Source: UBA12088 sp041920275
GTDB taxonomy: Bacteria > Patescibacteriota > Minisyncoccia > Phycocordibacterales > UBA12088
Direction of reading: 5' to 3'
Length of the DNA stretch: 46,749 nucleotides
Assembly: GCA_041920275.1 (NCBI GenBank)
Contig: JAYRSE010000022.1
Span: 1-46,749 of the forward strand
The notes under the pieces were generated by a model. It did no database searches, was not told where the DNA came from, and saw only the letters and a program-made list of their open reading frames with translations. The position numbers were made by a program, and so were the translations under genes. Shown piece by piece: positions 15,581 to 23,430 of the stretch. Numbering within the stretch: the first letter of the stretch is position 1; each line of letters opens with the position of its first letter.

Positions 15581-16750
15581 TTATCCACTGCCCGCCTCCT
15601 GCAAGGCGCGCAACGCCAGTCCGACCGCAACGGTGAAATCGACACCCGACTGCCGCAACGTGGCATCAAGAAAGGCCGGCGCCTGCGTGCGCGAAAAGGG
15701 GTGAGCGAACTCGACCTCGACCTCCAACTGTTCACGAGCGTACTCCTGTATACCCCCGAGCGACGCTCCGCCACCGGTAAGAACCACCTTGGAGATCGCT
15801 TTGTTATACTTGCGCTGAAACCCGGCAAGCACTCGACGCATCTCGGAAAACACCTGCTCTACCGCGAGCCTGCCCACATGGGAGACCCCTTCTTCGTTCA
15901 GGCGTTCTTGCAGGGTGTCCCCGACCCCCACCTGTCGCTTGAGAACCTCGGCCTTTTGAAGACTGACGTGCGTGGTGTTGGCGATCCCTTTGGTGATGTC
16001 ACCCGAACCTTTTTGCACCACGTGCGAGGCAAGTATGATGCCCAACTCGATGATGTACAGCTTGGTGGTGCGCGCACCCATATCGATGATGGCGACCGGG
16101 GTCAAACTTCGATCAACCGCCGCTCGCATGACCGAGAAGGCCTCGATCTCGTAGAATAGCGGGGATATGCCCGCAAGCTTCATCGTTTGAGCATGGGTCT
16201 GCAACATGCTGTTATGCATGGCGGCAACAAGCACCATGCGCTTCTTGAGCGACGCGTGGGCCACTTCTTCCAGACCGCCGCCCTGCGATTCGAACAGGCG
16301 TTGTTCGGTCTCGGGAACAATGAACCAATCCACCTGCACTTCGGCTATGGGAGCGGGAATGTATTTCCGCGCCTCGATGGGAATGACGGTCGCGAGCTGT
16401 TTCGGGTCGAGCGCGGGAACTTCAATAAGCTTCACCAAGCTCGCCGCATACGCCACCGAGACACCGGCGGACAGCGACGTTGCTCCCGCCCCCTGCAAAA
16501 GCTCTTTGAGCGCCTTCGCAAGCATCTCGGGGGTCAGTCGCACGGGCTGCCCGACGACCGAATCGCCATAGGGGCCGAGCGAAATTTCACCGTATGTTTC
16601 GAGCAACGCGACGCCATGTTCGTTGCGGAGCTGCACCATCTTGATCGCCGACTCTCCGATATCGATGCCGAGCACGCTCGTATCGTGCTTTTTGGGCAAA
16701 AGTTGGGATGTCACGAGCTGTTTGACATTGCTGAGGAATGGTACGGCCAT
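15581..16750 (-). CDS. pilM: Pilus assembly actin-like ATPase PilM
   Basis: This 389-residue FtsA/actin-fold protein carries the phosphate-1 motif GIDIGESAIKMVQL near residue 30, the phosphate-2 motif IIDMGARTTKLYI and the adenosine motif VVLTGGGASLGG. PilM binds the PilN tail and links the inner-membrane ring to the cytoplasmic ATPases. As the first gene of the minus-strand pilus locus it marks the promoter region, which it shares divergently with comFC. The start at 16750 is chosen because the longer frame adds a stretch not found in the family. A TATACT box lies just upstream. Confidence 0.92.
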   Translation of the reverse strand: MAVPFLSNVKQLVTSQLLPKKHDTSVLGIDIGESAIKMVQLRNEHGVALLETYGEISLGPYGDSVVGQPVRLTPEMLAKALKELLQGAGATSLSAGVSVAYAASLVKLIEVPALDPKQLATVIPIEARKYIPAPIAEVQVDWFIVPETEQRLFESQGGGLEEVAHASLKKRMVLVAAMHNSMLQTHAQTMKLAGISPLFYEIEAFSVMRAAVDRSLTPVAIIDMGARTTKLYIIELGIILASHVVQKGSGDITKGIANTTHVSLQKAEVLKRQVGVGDTLQERLNEEGVSHVGRLAVEQVFSEMRRVLAGFQRKYNKAISKVVLTGGGASLGGIQEYAREQLEVEVEFAHPFSRTQAPAFLDATLRQSGVDFTVAVGLALRALQEAGSG

Positions 16751-16896
16751 GGTGTATACCAGTATAGACCATACCACCGGTCAAGCGATAGACTGGGGGC
16801 ACGGGATGCGTGAATATCGTACCGTTCGATCAACACACCGAGCGGCAGCGCACCCTCTGCACGCGCTCATCCTCTTCCCGACAAGCTTCACCTTCG

Positions 16897-17562
16897 ATGC
16901 ACATCTTTCACGCCATTCGACGCGCATTACTTGCGCTCATACTCCCACCCGACCCGTATGACAGGTGGCTGGAGTCGCTCGAACCGGACATGCTCTTTGC
17001 GCAGTGCACCGACGGCACCGTGTGGGTGGAACGTGCGGTGCGATGCCTCGCACCGCTTCGGTACACACATCGCACCGTGCGACGAGCGGTCGCCGCCACC
17101 AAATATCACGCCAATGAGCGTGTCGCACAGCTCCTGGGCGAAGGACTCGCGCCGTACCTTGCGGAGGAGATCGCGGAACGTCGACTCTTCGGCACGTTCA
17201 CCGACCCGCTTTGCATACCCGTTCCGCTCCATCGTTCCCGTCTACGCGAGCGCGGTTTCAATCAATCCGAGCGCATCGCACGCGCAATGCTTCAAGCACT
17301 TCAAGATACGCGCATCATTTCCGCTCCACGAGCGATCGTGCGATCCAAGCGTACCCACGCGCAAGCGCGCACCGACCACAAGAGCGAGCGCATCATGAAC
17401 ATGGAGAACGCATTCTCAGTCCCCGATACCTCGATCGTACAAGGTCGCGACATCATTCTGCTCGACGACGTCATCACCACCGGCTCAACGCTCCACGAAG
17501 CGTCGCGCGCACTTCGTAATGCCGGCGCTCGCGACATACTCTGTGTCGCCGTGGCTCATTAG
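16897..17562 (+). CDS. comFC: ComFC-family phosphoribosyltransferase-like competence protein
   Basis: This 221-residue protein has the PRPP-binding motif DIILLDDVITTGSTL (about 190-204) and the ComF signature VPLHRSRLRERGFNQSERIARA. The family is required for natural transformation after DNA enters the cytoplasm. The usual N-terminal zinc ribbon (two CxxC pairs) is missing; only scattered cysteines remain. It is divergent from pilM, so pilus and competence genes share an intergenic region. The start at 16897 (MHIFHAIRRALL) matches the family better than the upstream ATG at 16810. Confidence 0.88.
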   Translation: MHIFHAIRRALLALILPPDPYDRWLESLEPDMLFAQCTDGTVWVERAVRCLAPLRYTHRTVRRAVAATKYHANERVAQLLGEGLAPYLAEEIAERRLFGTFTDPLCIPVPLHRSRLRERGFNQSERIARAMLQALQDTRIISAPRAIVRSKRTHAQARTDHKSERIMNMENAFSVPDTSIVQGRDIILLDDVITTGSTLHEASRALRNAGARDILCVAVAH

Positions 17563-17769
17563 CACAACACCACATGTATATCGTACCGAGGTCACGGCAA
17601 GCGGGAGTCGCCAGCACCGGACGGGCATGTGCACACCGTCCGTACATTCACTTATCATGCCCTGTGTCGAAAGCAAACGGAAAGTGGAGCGTGTGGAAAA
17701 TATGTGCTACCATATGATCGCGCACGATCTGCGACACCCCGCAATGGGTGCGGGTCGTCGCCTCGACAC

Positions 17770-17854
17770 GGAGGGTTGGCTGAGTGGTCGAAAGCGCCTC
17801 ACTGCTAACGAGGTAGGGGTTACTCCCTCATGAGTTCGAATCTCATACCCTCCG
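17770..17854 (+). tRNA. tRNA-Ser(GCU)
   Basis: This is a class II tRNA with acceptor GGAGGGT/ACCCTCC, discriminator G73, a D-arm with GGTCGAAAGC, anticodon loop ACTGCTAAC (anticodon GCU, serine AGC/AGU), a long variable arm around GTTACTCCCTC, and a standard T-loop TTCGAAT. Only CA of the CCA end is encoded. It stands alone between comFC and a convergent kinase gene. Confidence 0.95.
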
Positions 17855-17870
17855 CACAATGTTTGGATTT

Positions 17871-17927
17871 CATTTTTTGTTCAAAAAATGATGCGAGGTC
17901 GCCACACGACCGCATAGTCGTGTGGCG
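17871..17927. terminator. Two stacked palindromes between convergent genes
   Basis: CATTTTTTGTTCAAAAAATG (17871-17890) is a perfect inverted repeat, followed by a GC-rich stem CGCCACACGAC/GTCGTGTGGCG (17900-17927). They lie between tRNA-Ser on the plus strand and the minus-strand kinase. This fits bidirectional termination. Confidence 0.7.
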
Positions 17928-17965
17928 TTGACCAGATCCTCACCATCCCGCGACAAAGTACGGTG

Positions 17966-18511
17966 CTACGGGTTCCAAAGCACGTTCCGGAGCGCGTTCT
18001 CCAGCTCCTTCACGGTACCGTTGTTCTCCAAGCGCACATCCGCTGCGGCCATCGCGGCGCGCACATTCTGCTTATCTTTGTCTTCGGACGAGAGTTCCTC
18101 GAGTGCCACGAACTCCTCGAACGACACATCATCCTTCGCACTACCCCGTACACGCACGCGATCGTAGCGCGTACGCAGGTCGGCGTCGACCGAAAGGACG
18201 ATGCCCCCCTTTCCCTGCACGAACGCGACCTCGGCTTCCGTGTACTGCGGTTCGAGAACGACCCGCTCCGCCCCTGTGGGAATACTCGCGTAGGTCGCCT
18301 CCATGAGCGCCACGGGGCCCTTTGCGCGATACTCGTTTGCAATATCACCACGCGCCTTCCGATCGGGATGCATGCCCCGACGCACCGCCTCCTGCGCCAA
18401 AAACTCGGAGACCGACACGCAGACGAAACCGTGCTCCCGCAGCAGGTACTCCGTGACAGTACCCTTGCCTGCGCCATGCGTGCCGGTAAGTCCTATGAGA
18501 AGCATATGCAC
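17966..18511 (-). CDS. P-loop nucleotide kinase, CoaE/adenylate-kinase-like
   Basis: This 181-residue protein begins with the Walker A motif LTGTHGAGKGT (residues 8-18), contains a YRAKGPVALMEATYASI helix, and has a lid-like arginine cluster RTRYDRVRVRG. It resembles dephospho-CoA kinase-like and archaeal UPF0200-type kinases. A true CoaE would carry further motifs that I cannot confirm, so the substrate stays open. The gene is 21 bases after secF in the same direction and probably shares its transcript. Confidence 0.75.
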   Translation of the reverse strand: MHMLLIGLTGTHGAGKGTVTEYLLREHGFVCVSVSEFLAQEAVRRGMHPDRKARGDIANEYRAKGPVALMEATYASIPTGAERVVLEPQYTEAEVAFVQGKGGIVLSVDADLRTRYDRVRVRGSAKDDVSFEEFVALEELSSEDKDKQNVRAAMAAADVRLENNGTVKELENALRNVLWNP

Positions 18512-18532
18512 ATCAGTCTGCGTGCGAAAACA

Positions 18533-19447
18533 CTATTTTTTGCGTTGCCACTCATCCGCAAGCACCAAAAGCGGCGCCGCAAGAAAAAGTGAGGAGTACG
18601 TACCCGCGACCACACCCGCAGTGAGCGCAAGTGCGAAGTAAAAGGTCGCTGAACCGCCGAACAGCAGGATCGCAACGACCACGAAGAGTACGGTGACGGA
18701 GGTGTTGAACGAACGCACGAACGTCTGCTCGAGAGAATTACCGACCGTGATCCGGAACTCTTCCTCCACTTCGGCATCCTTGTTCTTCTTCAGATTCTCG
18801 CGGATGCGATCGAATATGACGATGGTATCGTTCACACTGTATCCCAGAATGGTCAAAAGCGCCGTCACGAAAAGCACATCGGCCTCCGCGGCCCCGACAT
18901 AGTGCCCCACGACCGCAAAGACGCCCATCGGCACCACCACATCATGCACAAGCGTAACGATCGCAATGAGCCCGTACTTCCACGAGGACACCGGTTCGCT
19001 CACCTCACGAAACGCGAACGCGACATAGACGATGGTCATGAGGATCACGACCCCGAGCGCAACGAACGCCTTGTTTTGAAGCTCCCCTCCAATGGTCGGA
19101 CCGACCGTGTTCTGCCGCCGTAGCTCGGGCTGCACGGTCCCGTCGAGCGTCGCCGCATCCATGACCGCGACGCGTTCTTCGACCGTCAATTCACGAACCC
19201 GCAGAAGGAACGCATCGTCGCCGAACGGACGAAGCGAGTACGCCCCCAGATCGACATCGAGCGCCGCGAACTTCTCTTCGAGCAGTGCCTTGTCCGGCCG
19301 CGCATCCCCGTAACCGATCTCGATAAGCGTACCGCCCGTAAACTCGATGCTCGGACGAATGCCGAAGATCGCGGTCGCGAGAACGGATGCTCCGACCACC
19401 AACGCTGCGATCGTAAAAAATATGGTGCGATGTTTTATGATGAACAT
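18533..19447 (-). CDS. secF: Protein translocase accessory subunit SecF
   Basis: This 304-residue RND-like membrane protein starts MFIIKHRTIFF with TM1. It has the D1-type motif IEFTGGTLIEIGY, a small periplasmic domain and five further membrane segments. VHDVVVPMGVFAV and SVNDTIVIFDRIRENLKK are the SecF signatures. SecDF uses the proton gradient to help pull proteins out of SecYEG. The ATG at 19447 is chosen because the longer frame adds 57 arginine-rich residues of no family likeness. Unusually, an unrelated gene lies between it and secD. Confidence 0.94.
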   Translation of the reverse strand: MFIIKHRTIFFTIAALVVGASVLATAIFGIRPSIEFTGGTLIEIGYGDARPDKALLEEKFAALDVDLGAYSLRPFGDDAFLLRVRELTVEERVAVMDAATLDGTVQPELRRQNTVGPTIGGELQNKAFVALGVVILMTIVYVAFAFREVSEPVSSWKYGLIAIVTLVHDVVVPMGVFAVVGHYVGAAEADVLFVTALLTILGYSVNDTIVIFDRIRENLKKNKDAEVEEEFRITVGNSLEQTFVRSFNTSVTVLFVVVAILLFGGSATFYFALALTAGVVAGTYSSLFLAAPLLVLADEWQRKK

Positions 19448-19464
19448 GGATGTGGTTTCAACTA

Positions 19465-19881
19465 CTATGAATCTGCAAGATGGGTGCGGATACGCTCGAC
19501 ATCGGCAGCATCCTTCGGCTGACCTCGCCCTTCCTTCCAGCGTAGCACGGTCGGCAACGGGACGAACGGCAAACCGTCGATCATTTCGGCACCGGCCAGA
19601 AGCTCCTCGATATTCCATTCGCCCGGCCCCCAGCTATACCAAAGTTCGATATCATCCTTCTTCAGGTGAGTACCCGTGTCGCTCGAGTATTCCACCCAAC
19701 CATCCTGTGCACGATATGCATCATACACCTCCTTGGTGACCACAACATCAATGTCGCGTGCTTCCCGCAAACCACGAATCGCCATCGGCCCGCTCCCGAA
19801 TATCGCGAACGTGCCATGAGGCAAGCTCATGCGCCGTAATTGATCGAACAGTATATGTGATCGTGCGGTCATTTCATTCAT
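19465..19881 (-). CDS. Small nucleotidyltransferase-fold protein between secD and secF
   Basis: This 138-residue protein contains FAIFGSGPMAIRGL and RDIDVVVT, i.e. the G-S...D-x-D pattern of the polymerase-beta-like nucleotidyltransferase superfamily. A later KEGRGQPKDAADVERI segment is typical of MNT- and AbiEii-like proteins. The catalytic aspartates D43 and D45 appear intact. It lies 35 bases after secD and 17 bases before secF on the same strand. No HEPN or antitoxin partner is adjacent. It could be an orphan NTase acquired into the sec operon. Function unknown. Confidence 0.78.
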   Translation of the reverse strand: MNEMTARSHILFDQLRRMSLPHGTFAIFGSGPMAIRGLREARDIDVVVTKEVYDAYRAQDGWVEYSSDTGTHLKKDDIELWYSWGPGEWNIEELLAGAEMIDGLPFVPLPTVLRWKEGRGQPKDAADVERIRTHLADS

Positions 19882-19916
19882 ACGTGATCAGTGACAAGTC
19901 AGAGATATTACTCACA

Positions 19917-21284
19917 TCATTTACTATCAAGTCCGCTCAAAAAGAGCTTACGGTACCACGCTTTATCGGAATCGACCGCAACCGCAAGCAGGAACGTGCG
20001 CGTCACGACGATCGCGGTGAACATGGATATCAAGATACCGATCATAAGCGTAAGCGCAAACCCCTCTACGCTCGCGGTACCGAACCAAAAGAGGATGATC
20101 GCCGAGAGTATGCCGGTCAGGTTGCCGTCGCGTATGGGAAGCCATGCGCGCGCCACCCCTTCACGTATCGCGTCGCGCACTTTGGCACCCCTACGCAATT
20201 CGTCCTTCATACGTTCAAAGATGAGGATGTTCGCGTCGACCGCCATACCGATCGAAAGCACCAGACCGGCAAGACCCGCCGCGGTGATCGTGACCGGTAT
20301 AAGGAGGTATACCCCGAGATTAAGCATGAGGTAGAACATAAGCGCGAACGACGCAAGCACGCCGGGCAACCGGTACCACAACATGAGGAACAGCATGACG
20401 ATACCGATACCCCACGCACCCGCAACGACCCCCTTGTTCAAAGTCTCCATACCAAGCGATGCGCCGACCGACTCGGTCGATGCGAGCGAGACCGGTACCG
20501 GCAATGCGCCGATGTTCAAGTTACGCACCAACTCACGTGCCTCTTCCGCCGTGAAGTTACCACTGATGACCGCCGTACCACCCGTGATCGGCTCGCGAAT
20601 GACCGGGTCGCTCTTCGGCTCGCCTCCGTCGAGAAAGATCGCGAGTTGCCTGCCGACATGCTCGCGCGTGATGTTCGCAAAGAGCTCCTTCCCCTCCTCG
20701 TTGAAATCCACCATAACGAGCGGTTCGTTCGAAATGCCCGGCCCGCCCTGCATGCCCGAAAACTCGAGGCGCGCTTTCTTCAGGTATCGACCGGTGAGGC
20801 CCGTCTCCAGGTATACCGGGTCGGTCGAGGTGCCGACAGGATCTCCCACCAATTTGAAATCGAGCTGCGGGGTCGCTCCGATCATGCGTACCGCCTCTTC
20901 AAGGTCGGTCACACCCGGCAGTTCGACGATCAGGCGTTCGGTCTTGTCGCCCTCGGACAATGCGCTCGCCTTTTCGACCTGCACCAAGGGCTCAGACACA
21001 CCAAAGAGGTTGGCGCGCGTCTCGATCACATCGCGCAACGCCATCATCGCTTCATCCACCTCCGCGGGATCCAAGTGTGAAGTGTCTGCCTCGTATACCA
21101 GATGGCTACCACCTACAAGGTCGAGCCCGAACCGGAATACCGAGCCGCCTTCACCTTCCGCTCGCGGTCCGTATATCCACCAAGCCATGCCGGCGGTGAT
21201 GAGGAGAAAAATGACCGCCCAAGAGCGAAAGACCGTTACGGACGTTTCCGCGGGACGAAATGCGGTCGACTGCGTTTTTTTCAT
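19917..21284 (-). CDS. secD: Protein translocase accessory subunit SecD
   Basis: This 455-residue RND-like protein has TM1 (about 18-38), the motif FGLDLVGGSHLVYEA, a large P1 domain with LIVELPGV, the P1-base region FTAEEARELVRNLNIGALPVP, and five C-terminal membrane helices. SIGMAVDANILIFERMKDELR is the SecD TM4 signature, with the conserved Asp for proton transfer. I take the ATG at 21284, preceded by a good GGAGAGAG ribosome site, over ATG 21299. The nucleotidyltransferase and secF follow on the same strand. Confidence 0.96.
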   Translation of the reverse strand: MKKTQSTAFRPAETSVTVFRSWAVIFLLITAGMAWWIYGPRAEGEGGSVFRFGLDLVGGSHLVYEADTSHLDPAEVDEAMMALRDVIETRANLFGVSEPLVQVEKASALSEGDKTERLIVELPGVTDLEEAVRMIGATPQLDFKLVGDPVGTSTDPVYLETGLTGRYLKKARLEFSGMQGGPGISNEPLVMVDFNEEGKELFANITREHVGRQLAIFLDGGEPKSDPVIREPITGGTAVISGNFTAEEARELVRNLNIGALPVPVSLASTESVGASLGMETLNKGVVAGAWGIGIVMLFLMLWYRLPGVLASFALMFYLMLNLGVYLLIPVTITAAGLAGLVLSIGMAVDANILIFERMKDELRRGAKVRDAIREGVARAWLPIRDGNLTGILSAIILFWFGTASVEGFALTLMIGILISMFTAIVVTRTFLLAVAVDSDKAWYRKLFLSGLDSK

Positions 21285-21400
21285 AGATTCTCTCTCCATG
21301 GTCGCACGAGCATGCGGTGAGCGTAGCGTCAAGGCAAGTCGTGGCAAGTATACCGCGTTCCGAGGTATTTGCAATGCGCAAAACGTGCGAACCACGACAC

Positions 21401-21444
21401 CATTAATTACAGTATTAGTTACGTAACTAATACTGTAATTAATG
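21401..21444. repeat. 44-bp perfect palindrome
   Basis: The left arm (21401-21422) begins CATTAATTACAG, and the right arm is its exact reverse complement with no spacer, centred on AC|GT. It is very AT-rich in a GC-rich neighbourhood. It lies between the stop of folD (21477) and the start of secD (21284). The lack of a loop argues against a normal terminator. A dimeric operator or a cruciform-forming site are alternatives. Confidence 0.95.
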
Positions 21445-21476
21445 TACCCTGAGCTTTGCTCGGTGGCGCCACGACA

Positions 21477-22322
21477 CTACTTCGCGCGACGTTCCTTGAT
21501 CTCTGCGAGCGTAAGCAGATTCTCAAACACCTTCGCAACCGTAATGGGTCCGATGCCACCCGGGGTGGGGGTGAAGATGCGCGCCTTCTCGGCGCACGCG
21601 GGATCTGCGTCTCCTCTGAGCACACCCCCTTGCTCGCTCGTTCCCGCATCGAGTATGATGACCCCCTCCTTGACCATCTCGGGTCGGACCATGCCGGGTA
21701 CCCCCGCCCCACACACGATCAGATCCGCGCCCGTGATCCACGCACTGATATCGGACGTGCTTTCATCGACGACCTTCACGACCGCACCGAGATACTCCGC
21801 CCACACGGCCGCGGGAGCGCCGACCAAACGACCTTCCCCGATCACAAGGACGCGCATGCCCGCCAAACGCACCCCTTCTCGATGCAGTATCTCCGCCATT
21901 GCGGCAACGACCGGCGGTTCGAACGGAAGTTTATGCTCTTTGAACTGTTGGTACGCGGTCACCCCGAGCACATCCACATCGTGTGAGAGCGGAAAAATGC
22001 TCAGCAACGATTCCAATTCGAATCCTCCCGGTACCGGCAACTGCAGTACGATGCCACTGTAGGTGCGAGTCGATCTCAGTATGACCTGCAACAGGTCTTG
22101 TGTGGTGTGCCTCTTGTGCGGATCCAACACCTCCACACCCACCTCGATCCCGATATCCGCACCAAATCGCACCTTCCGCTCAACGAATGAGCGGATGGCC
22201 TTGGTCTCCTCCGCCACGACCACACCGAGTGTCGGGCGTCGGGTACACGCCTGCACACGCGTACGTATGCCGTCCGCAATATCACGCGCTATCTTGTTGC
22301 CATCGACTTGCATGGGCAACAT
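21477..22322 (-). CDS. folD: Methylenetetrahydrofolate dehydrogenase/cyclohydrolase, divergent FolD
   Basis: This 281-residue FolD homologue interconverts 5,10-methylene-THF and 10-formyl-THF. Family marks include LQLPVP, DVDVLGV, the Rossmann loop GEGRLVGAP (normally GRSxxVGxP), GVPGMVRPEMVKEG and TPTPGGIGPITVA. The catalytic Lys is kept (SFVERKVRF), but the neighbouring Tyr is Phe, and the GRS motif that contacts NADP phosphate is altered, so cofactor choice or activity may differ. The start may be 22322 or 22313. The gene is followed by a 44-bp palindrome and then secD. Confidence 0.9.
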   Translation of the reverse strand: MLPMQVDGNKIARDIADGIRTRVQACTRRPTLGVVVAEETKAIRSFVERKVRFGADIGIEVGVEVLDPHKRHTTQDLLQVILRSTRTYSGIVLQLPVPGGFELESLLSIFPLSHDVDVLGVTAYQQFKEHKLPFEPPVVAAMAEILHREGVRLAGMRVLVIGEGRLVGAPAAVWAEYLGAVVKVVDESTSDISAWITGADLIVCGAGVPGMVRPEMVKEGVIILDAGTSEQGGVLRGDADPACAEKARIFTPTPGGIGPITVAKVFENLLTLAEIKERRAK

Positions 22323-22396
22323 TCTATCAGAAAATGACCATGAGCACACGCCCATATCGCATCGCGCGAAACCCGCCACGATCACGGACCGATGAC

Positions 22397-23290
22397 CTAC
22401 TTCATCAGCAGACGCAGTCCCTCCTCAAGAGACACGTTCGGAACCCACTCCAACAACTCGCGCGCTCGACCATTGTCCGCTCGAGTCCGTTTCGGCTCCA
22501 AGCGCGCAGGAACATGCACGACCGGCCCACCAATAAGCTCCGCCAAGTGCTTGACGGAACACTCCTTGCCCGCACCGATGTTCAGCACCTCACCCTTTCC
22601 CACCTGCGCACTTTCGCTCGCGAGGATGTTCGCACGCACCACATCGCTCACGTGGGTGAAGTCGCGCGTCTGTTCACCGTCACCGGTGATCGTGAGCGGT
22701 TCACCATTCGCTTTCTGCTTCAAGAACTTGCCGATAACGAGCGCATAGGCGCCCTCCGGATCCTGGTTCTTGCCGTACACGTTGAAGTAGCGAAGCGACA
22801 CCGTTCCAAGGCCATAGACCTCGCTGAACAACCGACAGTACAGCTCTCCAATGTACTTCTGCAACCCGTACGGAGAAAGCGGGTGCGCGGGCATGTCCTC
22901 CGTAAGCGGCATGGCATCCTGATCACCGTACGCGCTCGAGGATGCCGAATACACCACTCGGCGCACACCGCCCTCCTTTGCCGCGGTAAGAACATGTACC
23001 AGACCACCCACATTCACCTCGTTCGTCTCGATGGGATGCTCGATGGAAAATTGCACGCGCGGCAGGGCGGCGAGGTGAAAGACCGTATCGGCACCTTCGA
23101 TGATGCCCGCTATCTCGTCATAATGGCGAATATCACTCTCATGAAAGTTCGCTCCCGGATCCACCTGCTCACGCTTGCCACCCGCCAGGTTATCGATCAC
23201 ATGCACTTCGTCGCCCCGCGCGACGAGCGCTTCGGTGAGGTTGCTCCCGATAAATCCCGCCCCACCGACAACTACCATTTTTTTAGCCAT
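22397..23290 (-). CDS. NAD-dependent sugar epimerase/dehydratase
   Basis: This 297-residue extended short-chain dehydrogenase has the NAD-binding GGAGFIGSNL, an SSSAYGD segment with catalytic Ser, and the active-site YGLQK. RYFNVYG and a C-terminal substrate domain follow. It is closest in appearance to UDP-glucose/UDP-GlcNAc 4-epimerases and GDP/dTDP-sugar dehydratases; substrate cannot be fixed by eye. It is near a sugar-phosphate transferase and a glycosyltransferase, so it probably supplies a nucleotide sugar for a surface glycan. Confidence 0.9.
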   Translation of the reverse strand: MAKKMVVVGGAGFIGSNLTEALVARGDEVHVIDNLAGGKREQVDPGANFHESDIRHYDEIAGIIEGADTVFHLAALPRVQFSIEHPIETNEVNVGGLVHVLTAAKEGGVRRVVYSASSSAYGDQDAMPLTEDMPAHPLSPYGLQKYIGELYCRLFSEVYGLGTVSLRYFNVYGKNQDPEGAYALVIGKFLKQKANGEPLTITGDGEQTRDFTHVSDVVRANILASESAQVGKGEVLNIGAGKECSVKHLAELIGGPVVHVPARLEPKRTRADNGRARELLEWVPNVSLEEGLRLLMK

Positions 23291-23345
23291 ATGTGGAATA
23301 TTACGTTGATAACCTATGACACTGATAACTCACGTTTGCACCTTT

Positions 23346-23426
23346 TGGGTTTCGTATACGCAGTTTGCATACGGGTGCAAACAGCTTCACTGTTTGCCGA
23401 CCCGAACCCCGTGTATACGTATCCCA
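23346..23426. repeat. Intergenic relative of the 23S-type palindromic element
   Basis: This is a nested palindrome with CGTATACG near the left edge, GCAAACAG-CTTCA-CTGTTTGC in the centre and GTGTATACG near the right edge. The centre and the CGTATACG arms match the insertions found inside the 23S gene (for example 34154-34288), but the outer GTCGCATCA arms are absent. It fills the gap between the epimerase and sugar transferase genes. Confidence 0.75.
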
Positions 23427-23430
23427 TATA

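Noticed and set aside
14714..16159. A 481-codon plus-strand open frame opposite pilO-pilN-pilM
   Set aside because: It is antisense to clear pilus genes, arginine/histidine-rich without domains, and explained by the codon bias of the GC-rich opposite strand.
19758..21080. A 440-codon plus-strand open frame opposite secD
   Set aside because: Highly charged, low-complexity translation typical of antisense shadows; secD on the other strand is certain.
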